Of a stretch of DNA of 64,000 nucleotides, positions 45,394 to 58,243 are shown piece after piece. The notes under the pieces are model-generated. The model did no database searches and was not told the origin of the DNA. It saw nothing but the letters and a program-made list of their open reading frames with translations. The DNA comes from Rhynchospora pubera (lineage: Eukaryota > Streptophyta > Magnoliopsida > Poales > Cyperaceae), in contig JAMFTS010000074.1 of the NCBI GenBank assembly GCA_028095005.1, forward strand, positions 33,620 to 97,619, written 5' to 3'. The first letter of the stretch is position 1. Every line of letters starts with the position of its first letter. A program made the translations under genes and the position numbers.

Positions 45394-47200
45394 CTTTACA
45401 AGTATAATATTTGAGACAAATTGCGGGGATCAGGCTGTAAAATATTTCGTTATTTATAAGAAAAACTTCCTATACGGATGTGATCGATCATGACTGTTTC
45501 CAAAAGTGCACAAATTCCCTTAATAGGGAATTAAAATTTTCATTAGGGCTCAACCCCTTATAATATTATCCAAAAGGGCCTTAATTACTATAGAGAATCT
45601 AGACTCACGGCATCCATAACATCCACTCGATGAGTCCAGTGGAAATAGGGACGCATCCAAATAAATATTGAAATTCTCTCTCTTCTAGTTCATTTTCCGT
45701 TCAAAAAACCAGATATGGATTCCGATCTCTCTCCTCCTCTTTTCTCTCTCCTTTCGTGTCGCTACAGATCGCCTCCAAGGCTTCCACCATATCGCCATGG
45801 CTTCTCCTCTCGCGTAGCGTCGCGTCTCTCCGCCTCTCCGCTACTTAGATCTATCCAATCAGTTTGAAGATCCGTGTTTGAAGTTCGATCCGTGTTTGAA
45901 GAACGTGCCTCCTCGACTGGCGCTCTCAATTTCCACAATTTGGGGTCGGAACTGGGGCCATCAAGAATAGTGGATGGTCGATCCCTTTGCGTGCCGCTTA
46001 TCTCGCTTGTTCATAGCAAGCCGCTGATTTCTCCTCTGACCGTTTTGTCGAGGCGAAGGTATGTAACACTTCTTATCTCGTCCTCGTTTCCATCTCTCTG
46101 ACTTCTTATGTAATGATTTAAATATATCAGTTCGGTGCTGGTTTCGTAGAAAGAGTTGAAAAATGAGGGGTCGGAATGCAAGAATTTACATCTTAACCTC
46201 TCTTTTGCTGTTTTATGTAATCTCAGGAAAAGTTATATATGTGTACAGTTCATTGTTGTAAATGTTCTTTTTGTTGTTGTAAATGATTAGTTTGTTTGTT
46301 CAATTTGTTTATGTTGTTTATTTATTAAATTAATATTTGTATTTATTCAAATTCTCATCAATGTTCTTTTTGTTGTTGTAAATGATTAGTTTGTTTGTTC
46401 AATTTGTTTATGTTATTTATTTATTAAATTAATATTTGTATTTATTCAAATTCTCATCAAATCTCGCTAAAGAGTGTATCTGTTCACTTTGTTTATCGCA
46501 TATGTTACATATGTTGTTATAAGTGTTCAATTTGTATGTTGAATATGATCAACTATTTCTTTCTCATGGAAGTTATATATGTGTTCAATTCATTGTTGTA
46601 AATGATTGGTTTGTTTGTTTAATATGTTTATGTTGTTTATTTGTATTTATTCATTTTGTTGTTGTAAGTGTTTGTTTTGTTGTTTTAAATGTTCATATTT
46701 ATGTCATATCAGAATTAAATTGTCTTGTTACTGATGCATCTAACTGAACACATAAGTAAATTTAACTCATCCTTTAACGTTGTAAACTTAGCACAAAAAA
46801 AAACTATGAAATCAAATTTCTGCTGCAGCTAACTGAACAAATAAACGCTTTAAATTCATCCCTTATCGATTTTAACTTAACATAAAAACTTAAAACTTCA
46901 TAATACGCCTGCATCAAACTGAACACTTAACGCAAATTAACCCATCCCTTGACTCATCTAATTGAACAAAAAATTCCGTCCATTTGATGACGTCAGCGCG
47001 CAAAAAAAAATTTGAAAATTTTTTTGATGACGCCAGCACGAAAATTGATGACGGCAGCAGCAAATTGATGATGTCATCACGTGAATTGATGACGTCATCA
47101 AGTGAAAAACTGGACTCATTCATTTAGATGCTTTAGAGTTAGATGGTGTATATCAGCTCTCTATTTTGGACAGTAATATCAGTAGACCATTTATAGATTT
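45394..47200. other. Region upstream of copy 5: pyrimidine-rich leader-like segment and T-rich repeats
   Basis: 45680-46060 is GC/CT-rich and resembles a 5' leader with exon-like end and a GTATGT donor-like site at 46060. No credible protein is encoded. After that, T-rich sequence contains the 99-bp duplication and, at 46985-47100, clustered TGACGTCA-like sites. Copies of ATGAGTCCAGT face each other at 45634 and 47112, perhaps termini of a mobile element, but I could not establish boundaries. Confidence 0.4.
46262..46460. repeat. Two-copy 99-bp tandem duplication
   Basis: ATGTTCTTTTTGTTGTTGTA at 46262 restarts at 46361; one substitution is visible (GTTGTTTA versus GTTATTTA). Confidence 0.88.
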
Positions 47201-47904
47201 TATTTATGTTCAGAGGGAAAATCCCACTTATTAATGCCACTTGTCTCTTTGTCAAATAGTTTTTTTTTTCCAGCGTATATCTTTTCGTTTTGACCTCTTG
47301 CATTTGAGGCGAAATGGGATCAGTTAATTAATTCCCCCTCCAATACAAAACAGCCAGGCATAAGATCGGTCTATATATTTATTTACACCGGTAAGCTGGA
47401 TGCGTGATTAGTCCATTTAATAGCGGGAATAACAAGCATGTAAAATTGATAACCTTTATTAATTTAGTCTCATATTAAAATCAGTGTTAGAACTTTTATA
47501 TCTCATTTATATGTTATTTATTTGTTATTCGTATGCACAATTGGAAGTCAGCAATCATTATGTATTTGTATAGTTTGAAAAATGCGAGCATTAATTAAGG
47601 AAGCGTATGGTTCGCCTAACAAACACGAAAAAGATAATAATTACGCACTCTGGAGCAGACCAAGTTCAGAATTTTGTTTCTTGCTATGTCATGTGTAGGG
47701 TCAAGATAATGAAGTTATAATATAGTATTATTATTTGTAAATTCTATTTTTGTCTCTAATAAGGGAGATTAGTATGTCTAACTTTATTTAGGTATGTCAT
47801 TTTTTAGGTATGAGGACTATAAATGTAGTTGCTAATGTTATAAGACCAGCTTTTATAATTAGTAAATGCCTACGGTTTTTTTCTTTTTTCAAAAACAAAA
47901 AAAA

Positions 47905-48284
47905 GAGTGGCTAGTGTCAACATGTTGGACACAAACACTTGTCCAACATGATAAAATTTTAATTTTTGAGATTAAAATGGCTGATTCAAACCGCTCAAAT
48001 TGTCCTTCATAATAAAATCTCTGTTGGGACCAAATTTTATATTTTTAAAATTTTTCTATTATTGTTTTAAAATTTTTGAAAATGATCAATCTAAAAAGTT
48101 ATCCACCCTCCAATTTTGAAAATAAAAAATAGTTAGAAAATTTTAAAAAAATATAAAATTTGATTTTTAAGGATATTTTAATATAGAGATCATATTGAGC
48201 GGTTTAAATCAGTCGTTTGAAATTTTAACAATTGACTTTTCGGATAGTGTTGAACGCCTTACATGTTTGATTCTAGCACTACTC
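47905..48284. mobile_element. Single diverged copy of the 395-bp-array MITE
   Basis: Ends GAGTGGCTAGTGTCAACATG and ...CATGTTTGATTCTAGCACTA. The whole unit aligns with one unit of the 26289-29250 array, including the AAATTTTATATTTTT and GAGATCATATTGAGCGGTTT blocks. It shows that the array unit exists as a dispersed foldback element. Confidence 0.85.
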
Positions 48285-48422
48285 AACAAAAAAAAATGCT
48301 ATTTCTACTGCAATTCGCCACTTTATATGCATTGTCTTGCAAAAATTCGAAGTAGCGCATTAGTTTTGAAGTGTTTTCAAAGAGAACAAGGTTAGTATTA
48401 CATACTTGAGAGCTTTTTATTT

Positions 48423-48426
<4 letters not shown>

Positions 48427-48461
<35 letters not shown>
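48427..48461. repeat. (TA)n microsatellite
   Basis: About 17 uninterrupted TA repeats. Confidence 0.95.
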
Positions 48462-48464
<3 letters not shown>

Positions 48465-48479
48465 TTAACCCTACATAAC

Positions 48480-49372
48480 TTTAAGGCACTTAATGATTGT
48501 GGCGGTTAATAATTTAGCTTAAATATTTTAGTATTTTGATAGTTACTATTCACGCATTTTTGTACTCTTCACGAGGTACTCTTTCTGATTTTCTATTCAA
48601 TAACAATTAATTTTTAAAATCTCAAATAAATAGTAAAAAAATTTGGAAAAATATAAAATTTGGTCTCAAATGAGATTTCAATATTGAGAACACATTAAAT
48701 TGTTCTGATTAGTCATTAGAACCTAAAAAAATTGAAATATAATCGCGACTGATGAATCTATCCGTCATTCGTGGCTGATTTTAGTCTACCTCATGAAAGT
48801 AATTGACACCAAAATTTTATTCTAAATCTATTTACAAATCTGGGAGCACTAACGATTAAGGTCGAGCACCAATCAAGATGATATATTAAGTGTTCAAAAT
48901 GCAAACTCTTATTTGGGTTACGAATCCAGAATACATAGAATAAAATGTAATGATATTATCAATCGGTCAGGCCTTGTATATAATAGAATATTGGACACAT
49001 TTTAGTTCAAAATTGATCACCTTAATAGTGGCTTAGTATCACCTAAAAAAAATTATAAAATCTATATAAAAACGCTTTCGGCGATTCATTCATCTAAATT
49101 TAATAACTGATACAAGAATGAAAACCCGTCCCCAAAAGACAAAACAACATGAAAACAATAAAACAAACATATATATGTTTAACAGATAATAGAATTTGTA
49201 TTGAATTGTGATTTTGATTACAAATTTTTGGATTTATTTATGGACCAACTCTAAATGCAATATTAAACATCTCTCATCTATTTTTTTCATGTCTACCATC
49301 TATAATCTCTATTGTTATCAATCTCCAACCATCATACAATCTTGATCTCTCCTGTCTAATACAATCAATCAA
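48480..49372. other. Intergenic region between the MITE and copy 6
   Basis: AT-rich, with a weak foldback-like stretch around 48600-48740. Part of it (49025-49170) matches the 3' flank of copy 5 (44640-44790), confirming segmental duplication. No gene seen. Confidence 0.5.
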
Positions 49373-49897
49373 TCATACTTTAACAAAGTTCAAATTTGCC
49401 CGAATCAATCTACTATTACGTAGATGATTAACTCTTTCTATCTCATCCTTCGACCATGGTTTATTATTTCTACCATCCCTTGATCTAAGCGAGTAAAAGG
49501 AATGCTTCCTTCTCAGATTGCTACTTCCACCACATTTTCTCCTTCGGCAATTGGTGGCGTTCGGAGCAAGGCGGCCATAACACTTGCGGCATATCATCCT
49601 GACTACATTATGCTTCTGTGAAATATGCATGCTGTCCTCGTCTATCATCCCCCACCAGAAGCCTCTGTAGCCGCCTCTGAGCCTGAGCACCAGATGCAGT
49701 GTCGACTCCTTCTGGATATTATAGTCAGCCAGGGTCCTCCCGTCCTCAAGCTGCTTCCCGGCAAATATCAGCAGTTGTTGGTCCGGCGTGATGCCTTCCT
49801 TGTCTTGGATCTTCGCTTTCACATTGTCAATTGTGTCCTTGCTCTCCACCTCGAGGGTGATCGTCTTTACCGTTAGTGTTTTCACAAAGATTTGCAT
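49373..49897 (-). CDS. Ubiquitin-eL40-like fusion, copy 6 (ubiquitin R42L, G10V)
   Basis: 174 aa, the longest of the family. Ubiquitin changes are G10V, S20K, P37T and R42L; Arg42 contributes to contacts with E1 and many partners. Lys48, Lys63 and LRLRGG are kept. The junction is YRGFWWGMIDEDSMHISQKH, the zinc ribbon is intact (MICRKCYGRL, NCRRRKCGG), and the tail carries NKPWSKDEIE followed by about 20 extra residues (RLIRANLNFVKV end), probably from loss of an earlier stop. The 5'-UTR intron is 49904-50289 (acceptor TTGCAG, donor ACAG|GTATGA). Frame intact. Confidence 0.84.
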   Translation of the reverse strand: MQIFVKTLTVKTITLEVESKDTIDNVKAKIQDKEGITPDQQLLIFAGKQLEDGRTLADYNIQKESTLHLVLRLRGGYRGFWWGMIDEDSMHISQKHNVVRMICRKCYGRLAPNATNCRRRKCGGSSNLRRKHSFYSLRSRDGRNNKPWSKDEIERVNHLRNSRLIRANLNFVKV

Positions 49898-50289
49898 CTT
49901 GTCCTGCAAACAATTCCAATTATCAACTGTTAATTTTGCAAATAAAATTTTTCTTTGAGCAGTTCGGGCGGAAGTTAGGGTAAAACGAAAAAGAATATGT
50001 ATCTACTATCTTTGAAGATTTGAAGAAAGATGAGGAGAATTGTACGTGCTAATTAATCGGAAAGTCAAAATTTTTAATCCAAAACAAGAAATAAAATTCT
50101 GCTTGAGAACAATTGCTATGATTTAATGAACAATCGATTAGGTATTCCAAATCCAACTTCAATCTTTGGAATCCAAAACCAATACATCAAAGTGTAAGCG
50201 AAAAAATAATAACAAAAGAAAACGACGCACATCATGATTAAGAAAAATAATAATTCCGCAGAGAAAATTCGGATGCCAATTTCTCATAC

Positions 50290-51979
50290 CTGTACGAGGG
50301 GATCTGGTGCAAAACTTCAAGTCTTCAACAAGAAAAATTTGGGAGATTGGATGGAGAAATATTTATATTTATATTTATAGAAAAAGAGCTCCTTAGTTTG
50401 ACCCTATATAAATGCGTTCACCGTGGCGGTTCTTCTCTTCCTTCCATAAACTGACCCGCCTTCAAAAAGGAAAGAAAACAAAATAATATGATTTTCTGTG
50501 GTTCTTGTTTTGTGGCCCCGAGACCCGAGTTCTGAACTGATGTGTATATAACACATTCCCACGTCACCCAATACATCTAGTAACTGTTTGTCAAGATATT
50601 TTGGTTGCCCAAATTATCCAACCCGCAACAGCAAGGGAGCGTAAGTTATAAATATAGCTTTTGATGCATTATTGCTCATGAGTCATGATTCGTTCCCAAC
50701 AGAAGTTTGGAAAGCAAGTAATCTAGAAAGACAATCAAATTACTTGGCCACCAAGATGTCTAAATCAGGAAAACATTACTAATAAAAATATATGTACCAC
50801 TTATGAAAGTTTATTCTTATACAAGTTAAATAAGTAGCTAGTATATAAAATATATAAATACTTTTTTTTAGTTCTCATCCTCTAAATATCTTTAATTTTT
50901 TCAGTTAAATTTTCGGGCAACATTGAGTAATCAAGTATGTTATTCTATAATTTCCAAATGCATTAGACAATAGACAAGTCTATATATATTATAAAAGATA
51001 ATTTAATAATGTCAGAGTAAGTTCGAGACAACAGAACAATGTATATCATACAAAACAAAATACAAATGCGTATCGAACAACATATATATGCGTATTTTCA
51101 GGCAAGGAGCTTGGCATAAATGGGGTGCAGAGAACTGTCTAAATACGTGATGTCGGTTTTTCCATCTAATTGAAATAAATGAATGATTATTTAGAAATTG
51201 TTATGAAATTTAATAAAAAGTGGATTGTTTATCTTTATATTCCCACTACTTATTCATCTCTTTATTTTCCACTACACATTTATTACCACTATCTCCACTA
51301 ATTATTTATTGATCATTATATGAGGTCTTATTTTGTAGCCTATAAATAGAGACATTGTACATTTGTATGAATAGTTAGAATGGGAGAATAAAACTCTGAA
51401 ATTTGTGATTGAGAATATTGTCTTACTTACTTTGAATATATTGTTCATTATTTCTTTCTTCTACCTTTATTTTACAACAAAATTAAACGACAACGTGCGT
51501 TGTGATGAGTTAACCTTATATATGTCCTCTGTTTGACAAGAAAATAATGGAGCATCTGCCAAGTTTATTAAAAAAATAATAATAATGGAGGATGTTTTTT
51601 TTTTATCTTGAACCAGTCTTTTCCCTTCTTATCTATGACTAGACATGGCAATCGTAGTTCGCTGCGTTATGTTTTTTAGATTGAAGAATAATTCAATTTA
51701 TTTTGTTAAACTTGCCAAAATTTATAGACAAAAATTTGTAAGTTCAAAATTAGTGATTTCTGCCGTAGAAAGTCACTATATAAACTTGGCATAAATTTTC
51801 TGCCCCAAAAAACTTGCTAAAAGTAAGTTGGCATAAATTGGAGAGCTCATATATCATGTCGTATGAGGGATAAAATTTTTTTCCCATAAATTAGACATGA
51901 ACTATCTTAGATTTCCATATTTAGTTTTAATGATTGGTACGACTATTTTTAATTTATTAAAAAACTATTTTAATTAAAA
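50290..51979. other. Upstream flank of copy 6 and AT-rich intergenic DNA
   Basis: 50400-50790 matches the duplicated upstream unit (including an uninterrupted version of the MULE target near 50710-50735). Beyond that the sequence is AT-rich with no supported gene. Confidence 0.5.
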
Positions 51980-52872
51980 GGGAAAATTTTTTCTGTACCC
52001 CTCAGAACTGAGGAAATACAGAATTTGCCCTATGAAAGTTCAAACTCCTAATTATGCCCCTCTAAATATGGGACGCCTTATGTATTTACCCTTATGTCAT
52101 ATTTTATAATATAAATAATTATTAAATAATAAAATTGAAATTTTCAGACGATTACACCCCCATCTATTGGGACTCGGTAACCAGAGTGATTCGATGTATT
52201 AAACCCAGTCGTGCGCGAGATCTGTCGGCCCCTTCTTCTTCTCTCGCGCACGATGAACCCTAGTTGCACACTTGCACTTGCACCTTCCACTCCTCTCGGA
52301 ACCACATCCTCGACAGTCGTCTAAATCGAACGACACACAATAGATGTGAAAAATCTCCTTCTCTCATCAGCCTGCCCCTCTTGCCCGATCGTCTCCTTCG
52401 AATTTCTCTCTGTGTGTATTGATGAGAAAGAAAGAAAGACGAGAGAGAGAAATCCAGCGATTTTGGAAGCGATGGCCTGTCATGGAGGCGAAGCAAAGAT
52501 AGTTCCGATCTGGTAAACCCTAGACATCTCTCTCTCTCCTTTCTGCAAAAAATGGATTAATAGATCAGATATTTCAGTTATTACATTACACATGGCGTTA
52601 CTTATTTCTACTTTTAATTAATTCCAAGTAGTGTGCATAAATTTCTCAATTGAGAAGTGAGTTGCTTATTTCTACTTTTACTGTCTTATAGGGTTCTGGT
52701 ACAAAACTGTCTATCTCCACGGGTTAGATAAGCAAGTATGGTGTTGTTTCAAATGATGAAGGATATCCCACGGTTTAGAAAAGCAAGTATGCTTTTGTCA
52801 AATTTCTCAATTGCTGAAAGGATATTCCAAAAGGTATGGTGTTGTTCCCTTTTTTTCATTTACATATGTATG

Positions 52873-54021
52873 TGTGACACCCCGTCGAATACTGTAACTG
52901 GACAATACACGACGGAGTGCCCGCCGCGGATGCCTGCTGCACCCGCAAGGCTTACTAATACTTAATTTACCAATTAATATTGATTCTACTCAAATAATAT
53001 ACCGATCAATTAGAAATTTATAATTAATTACTTAAATATAAAGTAAATCCTATAAAGGCCTGGTATATTTAGGTTACTAACCACAATATCCAATGGTCCG
53101 CTACTCGTCTTGCTGTCCAGCACTTGATCTGAAACCTGGAACCCACAACCAATCGTGGAAACAATGCAAAAAGCACGGAATGAGATAAATAAAATTTATC
53201 TCAGTACGGTATTCAGTTCCAACCACTTGAGTTTTGATTATCATGCGTTGGAACTAAATACAAGCCTGAGTCAAAATCAATTCCAAATCAAATTCCATTT
53301 CTTTTTATTCCAAATAACATTAAAACTAGACTTTCGATAAAGCAATGCAATTAGACAATTAAATTCAGTACTATTCAAAATCCTTTAAAATTCAGAATAT
53401 ACCAATTGTCATTTCAATTCCTTAGACAAACAATTAATCGTTATGTATCAATTATCGTGTAAAAACATTCACCTCTTGTTCAAAGCAGAAATAGCAATGT
53501 CAAAATTAATTAAATCCATACAGTATGCAATGTGAGTTCGGCAATCAATTCCATAACAATTCAAATTCCAAAGTATAACAAATGCCGACTCATTTGGTTG
53601 GACAACTTTCTAGTATGCAAGTCTGGTTTCTTTTCTCACTATCAAAGTCAATATGTCGCGAGCACCTTCTACGAGGGGCTACCCCGACCAATTCAATTCA
53701 TATACCATTCAATCAATTAAATCAACAAATGTACAAGCAAGCTGGGAACACTCACACTCCGGTCCATTCCAGACTAGACCTACTGAGTCCCGGTACATAA
53801 GCGCTTATTACACGGTGCTTGGTAGGATGGGTCATGACTCCACCTCCAAACATTACGAGTGTCTATCTCAACCACACAAGTTGTACTTACCTCAATCAAA
53901 TCACATTTCAATCGGATACCATTCAATATGCCACTTTCCAATCATGCATCAATATACAATTTCACAAAATGATCTCATGAACAAAATTTCAATTATGAAT
54001 TCAGAATGCATAATGATGATG

Positions 54022-54089
<68 letters not shown>

Positions 54090-56372
54090 GACAACAATCA
54101 GAATATATATCACATATAATTAAAACTCAAGTGAAATCCGTACCTTAAATAGTAGCAAAAACCAAAGCAACACCAAGCAATCAACTAATTCTATAGAGCC
54201 TCAGTCATGTCAACTGCTCTTGAATTTGGATACATAACCACCCGATTCTAAAACACACAAATTTCCTTTATCATTATGAGTTTCCAGTATCAAATAAAAT
54301 TCACTTTTACATTTAAAACAGTCCCTAATTTAATAATTATTGCTGTCCAATAATCCTAAGGCATGTAAATATAAACCTTGCTTAACATCAGTATATAATA
54401 CCAAAAAAAAATATTTTATTTTATTATTTTTTTTTATTACGTGCATAGGTATGAACCAGTACCCTTGAGTACTCCTAAGTAGCACTCAAATAATTTTGAC
54501 GGAAATGATTGACGGATGTCAACAAGATGATAATAGATATATTAAGACAAGATGGAAACTGATTTGTGCAAAATAAGAGAACTCAATCTATTAAGATATT
54601 AATTGTCCCAACAATTGCAATTTAAAAGCTCAAATATTTGGGGATACTCTTAAAATCATGCTTTGTACGGAATCATGCATTATCCTTATTTTTTTTTTAT
54701 AATTTCATGCACTATACTAACAAAATATAATTCATTCTTCCATAGATTTCAATTATATGAACATGCAACTCATTACGAAACTCATTTAACAAATGTAAGA
54801 ATGTACAACTATTATAAATCATGCTATGCATTACTTAACTGAATGTCATCTTAGAATATTAGGCATTTCTAAGACATCATGCAATGAAATGTATACTAGT
54901 GTATGACCTCTGTTTTTATAAATCTAAATCAACAACATGCAAACTATTTTATTAAACTTCTTTTATAACCTCAACCATGCATGGCAACAATTCAATATAA
55001 TTATTCATATTGTTAAATGGTCTTTTAAATCCATATGTTTAAATATCCATGATATGCCATTCGACTCAATTGGTATGACCTTGTACCAAATACGCATTTG
55101 ACCACACATGCAATGCAATATTAATCTTTATACTTTCTAAGCAATTCCAATAAACATGATTTATCACTTTTACTAATCCATTATCTAATTTTAAATACAC
55201 ATGCATGCATGATAAAATTAAACCTTAAAACCCATAAAAATTCAGATTATAACACAATCAACAATTATCCCTATGCAAACACATGACATGCAAAACTTCT
55301 GATTAATCCTTCATATGCATGAAAATCATCTCTTTTTTTTTATTAAAAACCATACAAGATCTAAATCTATTCAATACCATATGCTTAATAATTCCAATAT
55401 TTCATAAAATCCTCAAATATCAAGCATTCAACACACAACATTCAATCAATCACATAAATACACATATCAAACACATTCACAAATTACACAGATGATTCAA
55501 TTACAAATCCTCAATACAATTGCACATCTAAAACAAGAGATTGGAAAGGCTTACCAAAAACAAAGATGGCTCAATGAGGCATCTTGCACACTAAGCCACT
55601 CCATCAACGGATCGGACGATCGGACAACAAGGCAGTGGCCGAGAAAGATCAAGGAGTGAGTCGAGACCCGTCGGCTGGCCCGCAGCCTAACGAATCGGAA
55701 TCGGGGTGAGCTTAGGGTTTCGAGGCGGATTTGGAGGTGCAAGCAATATTAGGGAGTAGAGGATGGCTGGCTGGGCTAGTCCAATGGAAGAGAGGAGGAA
55801 CGGAGCTCCTCCGGAGGTGGGGCCGCCAAACCGAGAGGAAAAGAGAAGGGGAGATGTGAGGCCGAGTAAAAACAAAAAGGGAGAAGAGGTGGTGATGTCG
55901 GGTTGAGGGTGGTGCCCAACGGCTCAAGGCATGCCGGTGGAGGCCACAACAGAGGGAGTTGGTTGGCGGACCTCGCAAGGTGGGAGATGGAGTAAACAAG
56001 GGAGGGGATGGAGAGAGATCAGATGAAAGAGATGAAGGGAGAGGTCTCACGGGTTGGGACTTTTTAAGTCCCGAAAATCCCATCTCCAAAGTCTAAAGTT
56101 TTCACAAATAGTTATTTAGAGAAATGAAATTTCAACTTTAGATACCATCATTTTATATTTATAGTTGTAGTATTTTCTAATTGCAATTTATTAGGAATCA
56201 AAGTTATGAGATGCAAAATAGAGGTTCTAAATATTTTTGTATTTCCATTTCAGAATAACGTGAGTATAAAATTTAATTTCATGCAAGAAATTATTCAAAA
56301 TAAAACCAAGCAAGTGCATTGAATTTTATATTAAAAATAAATTCAGAAACAGTAAAGATTTCGGGTGTCACA
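52873..56372. mobile_element. 3.5-kb solo LTR nested in the long-TIR element
   Basis: Starts TGTGACACCCCGTCG and ends TTCGGGTGTCACA, giving TG...CA with a 10-bp terminal inversion. The 5-bp direct repeat GTATG flanks it (52868-52872, 56373-56377). No second LTR, primer site or pol coding is present, so it is read as a solo LTR. Its length suits Ty3/gypsy lineages with long LTRs; lineage not determined. It contains a (AAT)n microsatellite (54017-54089) and a G-rich part at 55690-56060. Confidence 0.82.
54017..54089. repeat. (ATA)n microsatellite inside the solo LTR
   Basis: Over 20 ATA/AAT triplets preceded by GATGATGATG. Confidence 0.95.
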
Positions 56373-56768
56373 GTATGTAATTCAGATTTTAACAGTAAGC
56401 AAGGTATATTGTCAGCTGAATCGTAACAGTAAGCATAGTTTGAATAGTAACAGTAACTTGATAACAGTTTTTTGGAAAAAAAAAACGAGACCTCATATTA
56501 TATTGTCAGCTGAAATTTTTAGATCCAAGGTATAATTTTGAAGTTCAATATTCATCTGCCCTAAATTCTTCAATACGAATTTACAAATGATAATTTTGTG
56601 ATTTTGTATTTTCTAACATAAAAGTTGTTCAAAAATACAGAATTCAAACACGATTAAGGATTTTTCAAACACAAAAGTTGTCCAAATATACAAATGCTGA
56701 CAATCACTGCTCTTCCCTCTCTCGCATGAATCGCTGCTTTTCCCTCGCATGGCATCCGTCCCACTGTA

Positions 56769-56957
56769 GGCTTCGTTTGGATGCGTTGAGAATAAGGTAG
56801 GAAGAAGGAAGAAGGGAAGAAATTTATTGGGAAGAGGTAAATTTATTGGGAAGTGTGTAACTTTTGTGAAGAGTTTGGATGGTTAAAAATAAATTTATTG
56901 GTAAAAAGTGGTTATTCCTTATTCCTTATTCCGGAAAGAATCCATCCAAACGGAGCC
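56769..56957. mobile_element. GTTTGGAT MITE (PIF/Harbinger-like), intact copy
   Basis: Ends GGCTTCGTTTGGATG and CATCCAAACGGAGCC with GTA on both sides. Nearly identical to the MITE at 29906 before its LINE insertion. Nested in the long-TIR element. Confidence 0.8.
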
Positions 56958-57121
56958 GTAGTTCTAAGTAACTATACTGCCTAATTATTTCATTAGTTGA
57001 CTTTATTTCATTATTTTGTTCATGGCTTTATTGCAGTGAGAAGAGAAGATAATAGACATTTTGCTTTGATCCAGAGACTGCATGGCCTCATTATTTATGC
57101 TGGATAATATTTGCTTTATTT

Positions 57122-57255
57122 TGTTATGCAATAGAGCCATTTTGGATGCTATGTATTTACTTATTGGATTCTTATTTTGTTATTGCAACAGTGGCATTTT
57201 GGATGCTATGTATGTACTTATTGGGTCCTTATTTTGTTATTGCAACAGAGGCATT
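57122..57255. repeat. 57-bp minisatellite, about two copies
   Basis: TGTTAT[G/T]GCAA...CATTTTGGATGCTATGTAT recurs at 57138 and 57195; a third partial copy follows. Confidence 0.75.
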
Positions 57256-57871
57256 TATGCTGGATAATATGTGTTGTTTTCTCTGTTAAATATGTATTAT
57301 TTTCTATATTGTTTATGATGTCTCAATTGTTGAATGCTTTTGGATCTACTTTGATACCTGTGATTAAATAGTGAATTCCGTTAATGCTATTGCCTTGTGA
57401 CTTTATATCATTTAATAGAATTATTTTAAGTGGTTCAACTATTAATCAGCTTCCACGGCAACAAAACAAAAGTATTTGAGCGAGTCTCAAAACAGCTACC
57501 AATACATGTCTGACATACACTGGTACCAACAGGTACCAATCTTCAAATAGAAGTAAAATGAACAGGAGAACATGGCAGAATGTAACCAATGTTTTTTTTC
57601 TTTTTCTTTTGGTTTAAATGAGGTTTCATCACTGCAATAGAAACCACATATTATCCATCATAAACAGCACATATTATCCAACAACAAAAGTTAAACATCC
57701 AACAACTAAGATAGCATTAATAACTAAGATAGGATGCGCCTAAAATGGTACCTGTTGAGCTAGTATCTAATCTAATTCATTTCACTAAGCTATTGAGCTA
57801 CTGAAATACAATGAAATAAGTCAAAGCCATAAATCAAGCCACTGTTGCATCATCCTCCTCCTCCTCTTCTT

Positions 57872-58243
57872 AGTGAGGAACTGATTTAGGACCTGAGAAA
57901 GTCGGGGTCATGACAGGAGGTGGAGTTGGTGCTGCCACAGGAACAGCCAGAGCAGAGTTGTTCATATAAATCTGGCCCACGCTTTGATGAAGGTTGCCGT
58001 GCTACTGGGGTATCCAGCTTAGTAGTTGAGAATGGGGACAGGGTATACCCAGCCTCAGGCACAGCTAGTGGCGGGGCTGCTACAATGGCAACAGTAGGTG
58101 GGTCTGCTACAGGCTCAGGTTCAGGCTCAGCCGGGGTTTCACGATGGGTCGAACTGACGCCATCAGTGACGGGAGCGGGAGCAGGTGGTGGGTCGAGAGT
58201 TTGAGTCAGGTTTTGGGTTTGGGATTGGGATTGGTTTTGTTGA
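57872..58243 (-). other. Pro/Gln/Glu-rich open frame in the long-TIR element, no start codon
   Basis: The minus strand is open for about 120 codons, with QNQSQSQTQNLTQTLDPPPA and ETPAEPEPEPVADPP-type stretches and no ATG near its start. Composition differs from the AT-rich surroundings. It may be a captured exon of a host gene or a chance product of GC-rich repeats. No family recognised. Confidence 0.3.

Noticed and set aside
45600..47200. A complete mobile element between facing ATGAGTCCAGT words
   Set aside because: Only about 11 bp match well and no target duplication was found, so boundaries cannot be supported.
53653..54123. 156-codon ORF with poly-Ile in the solo LTR
   Set aside because: It is driven by the (ATA)n microsatellite; no gag or pol motifs.
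55712..56089. 125-codon Pro/Ser-rich ORF in the solo LTR
   Set aside because: GC-rich compositional ORF with overlapping open frames and no recognised domain.
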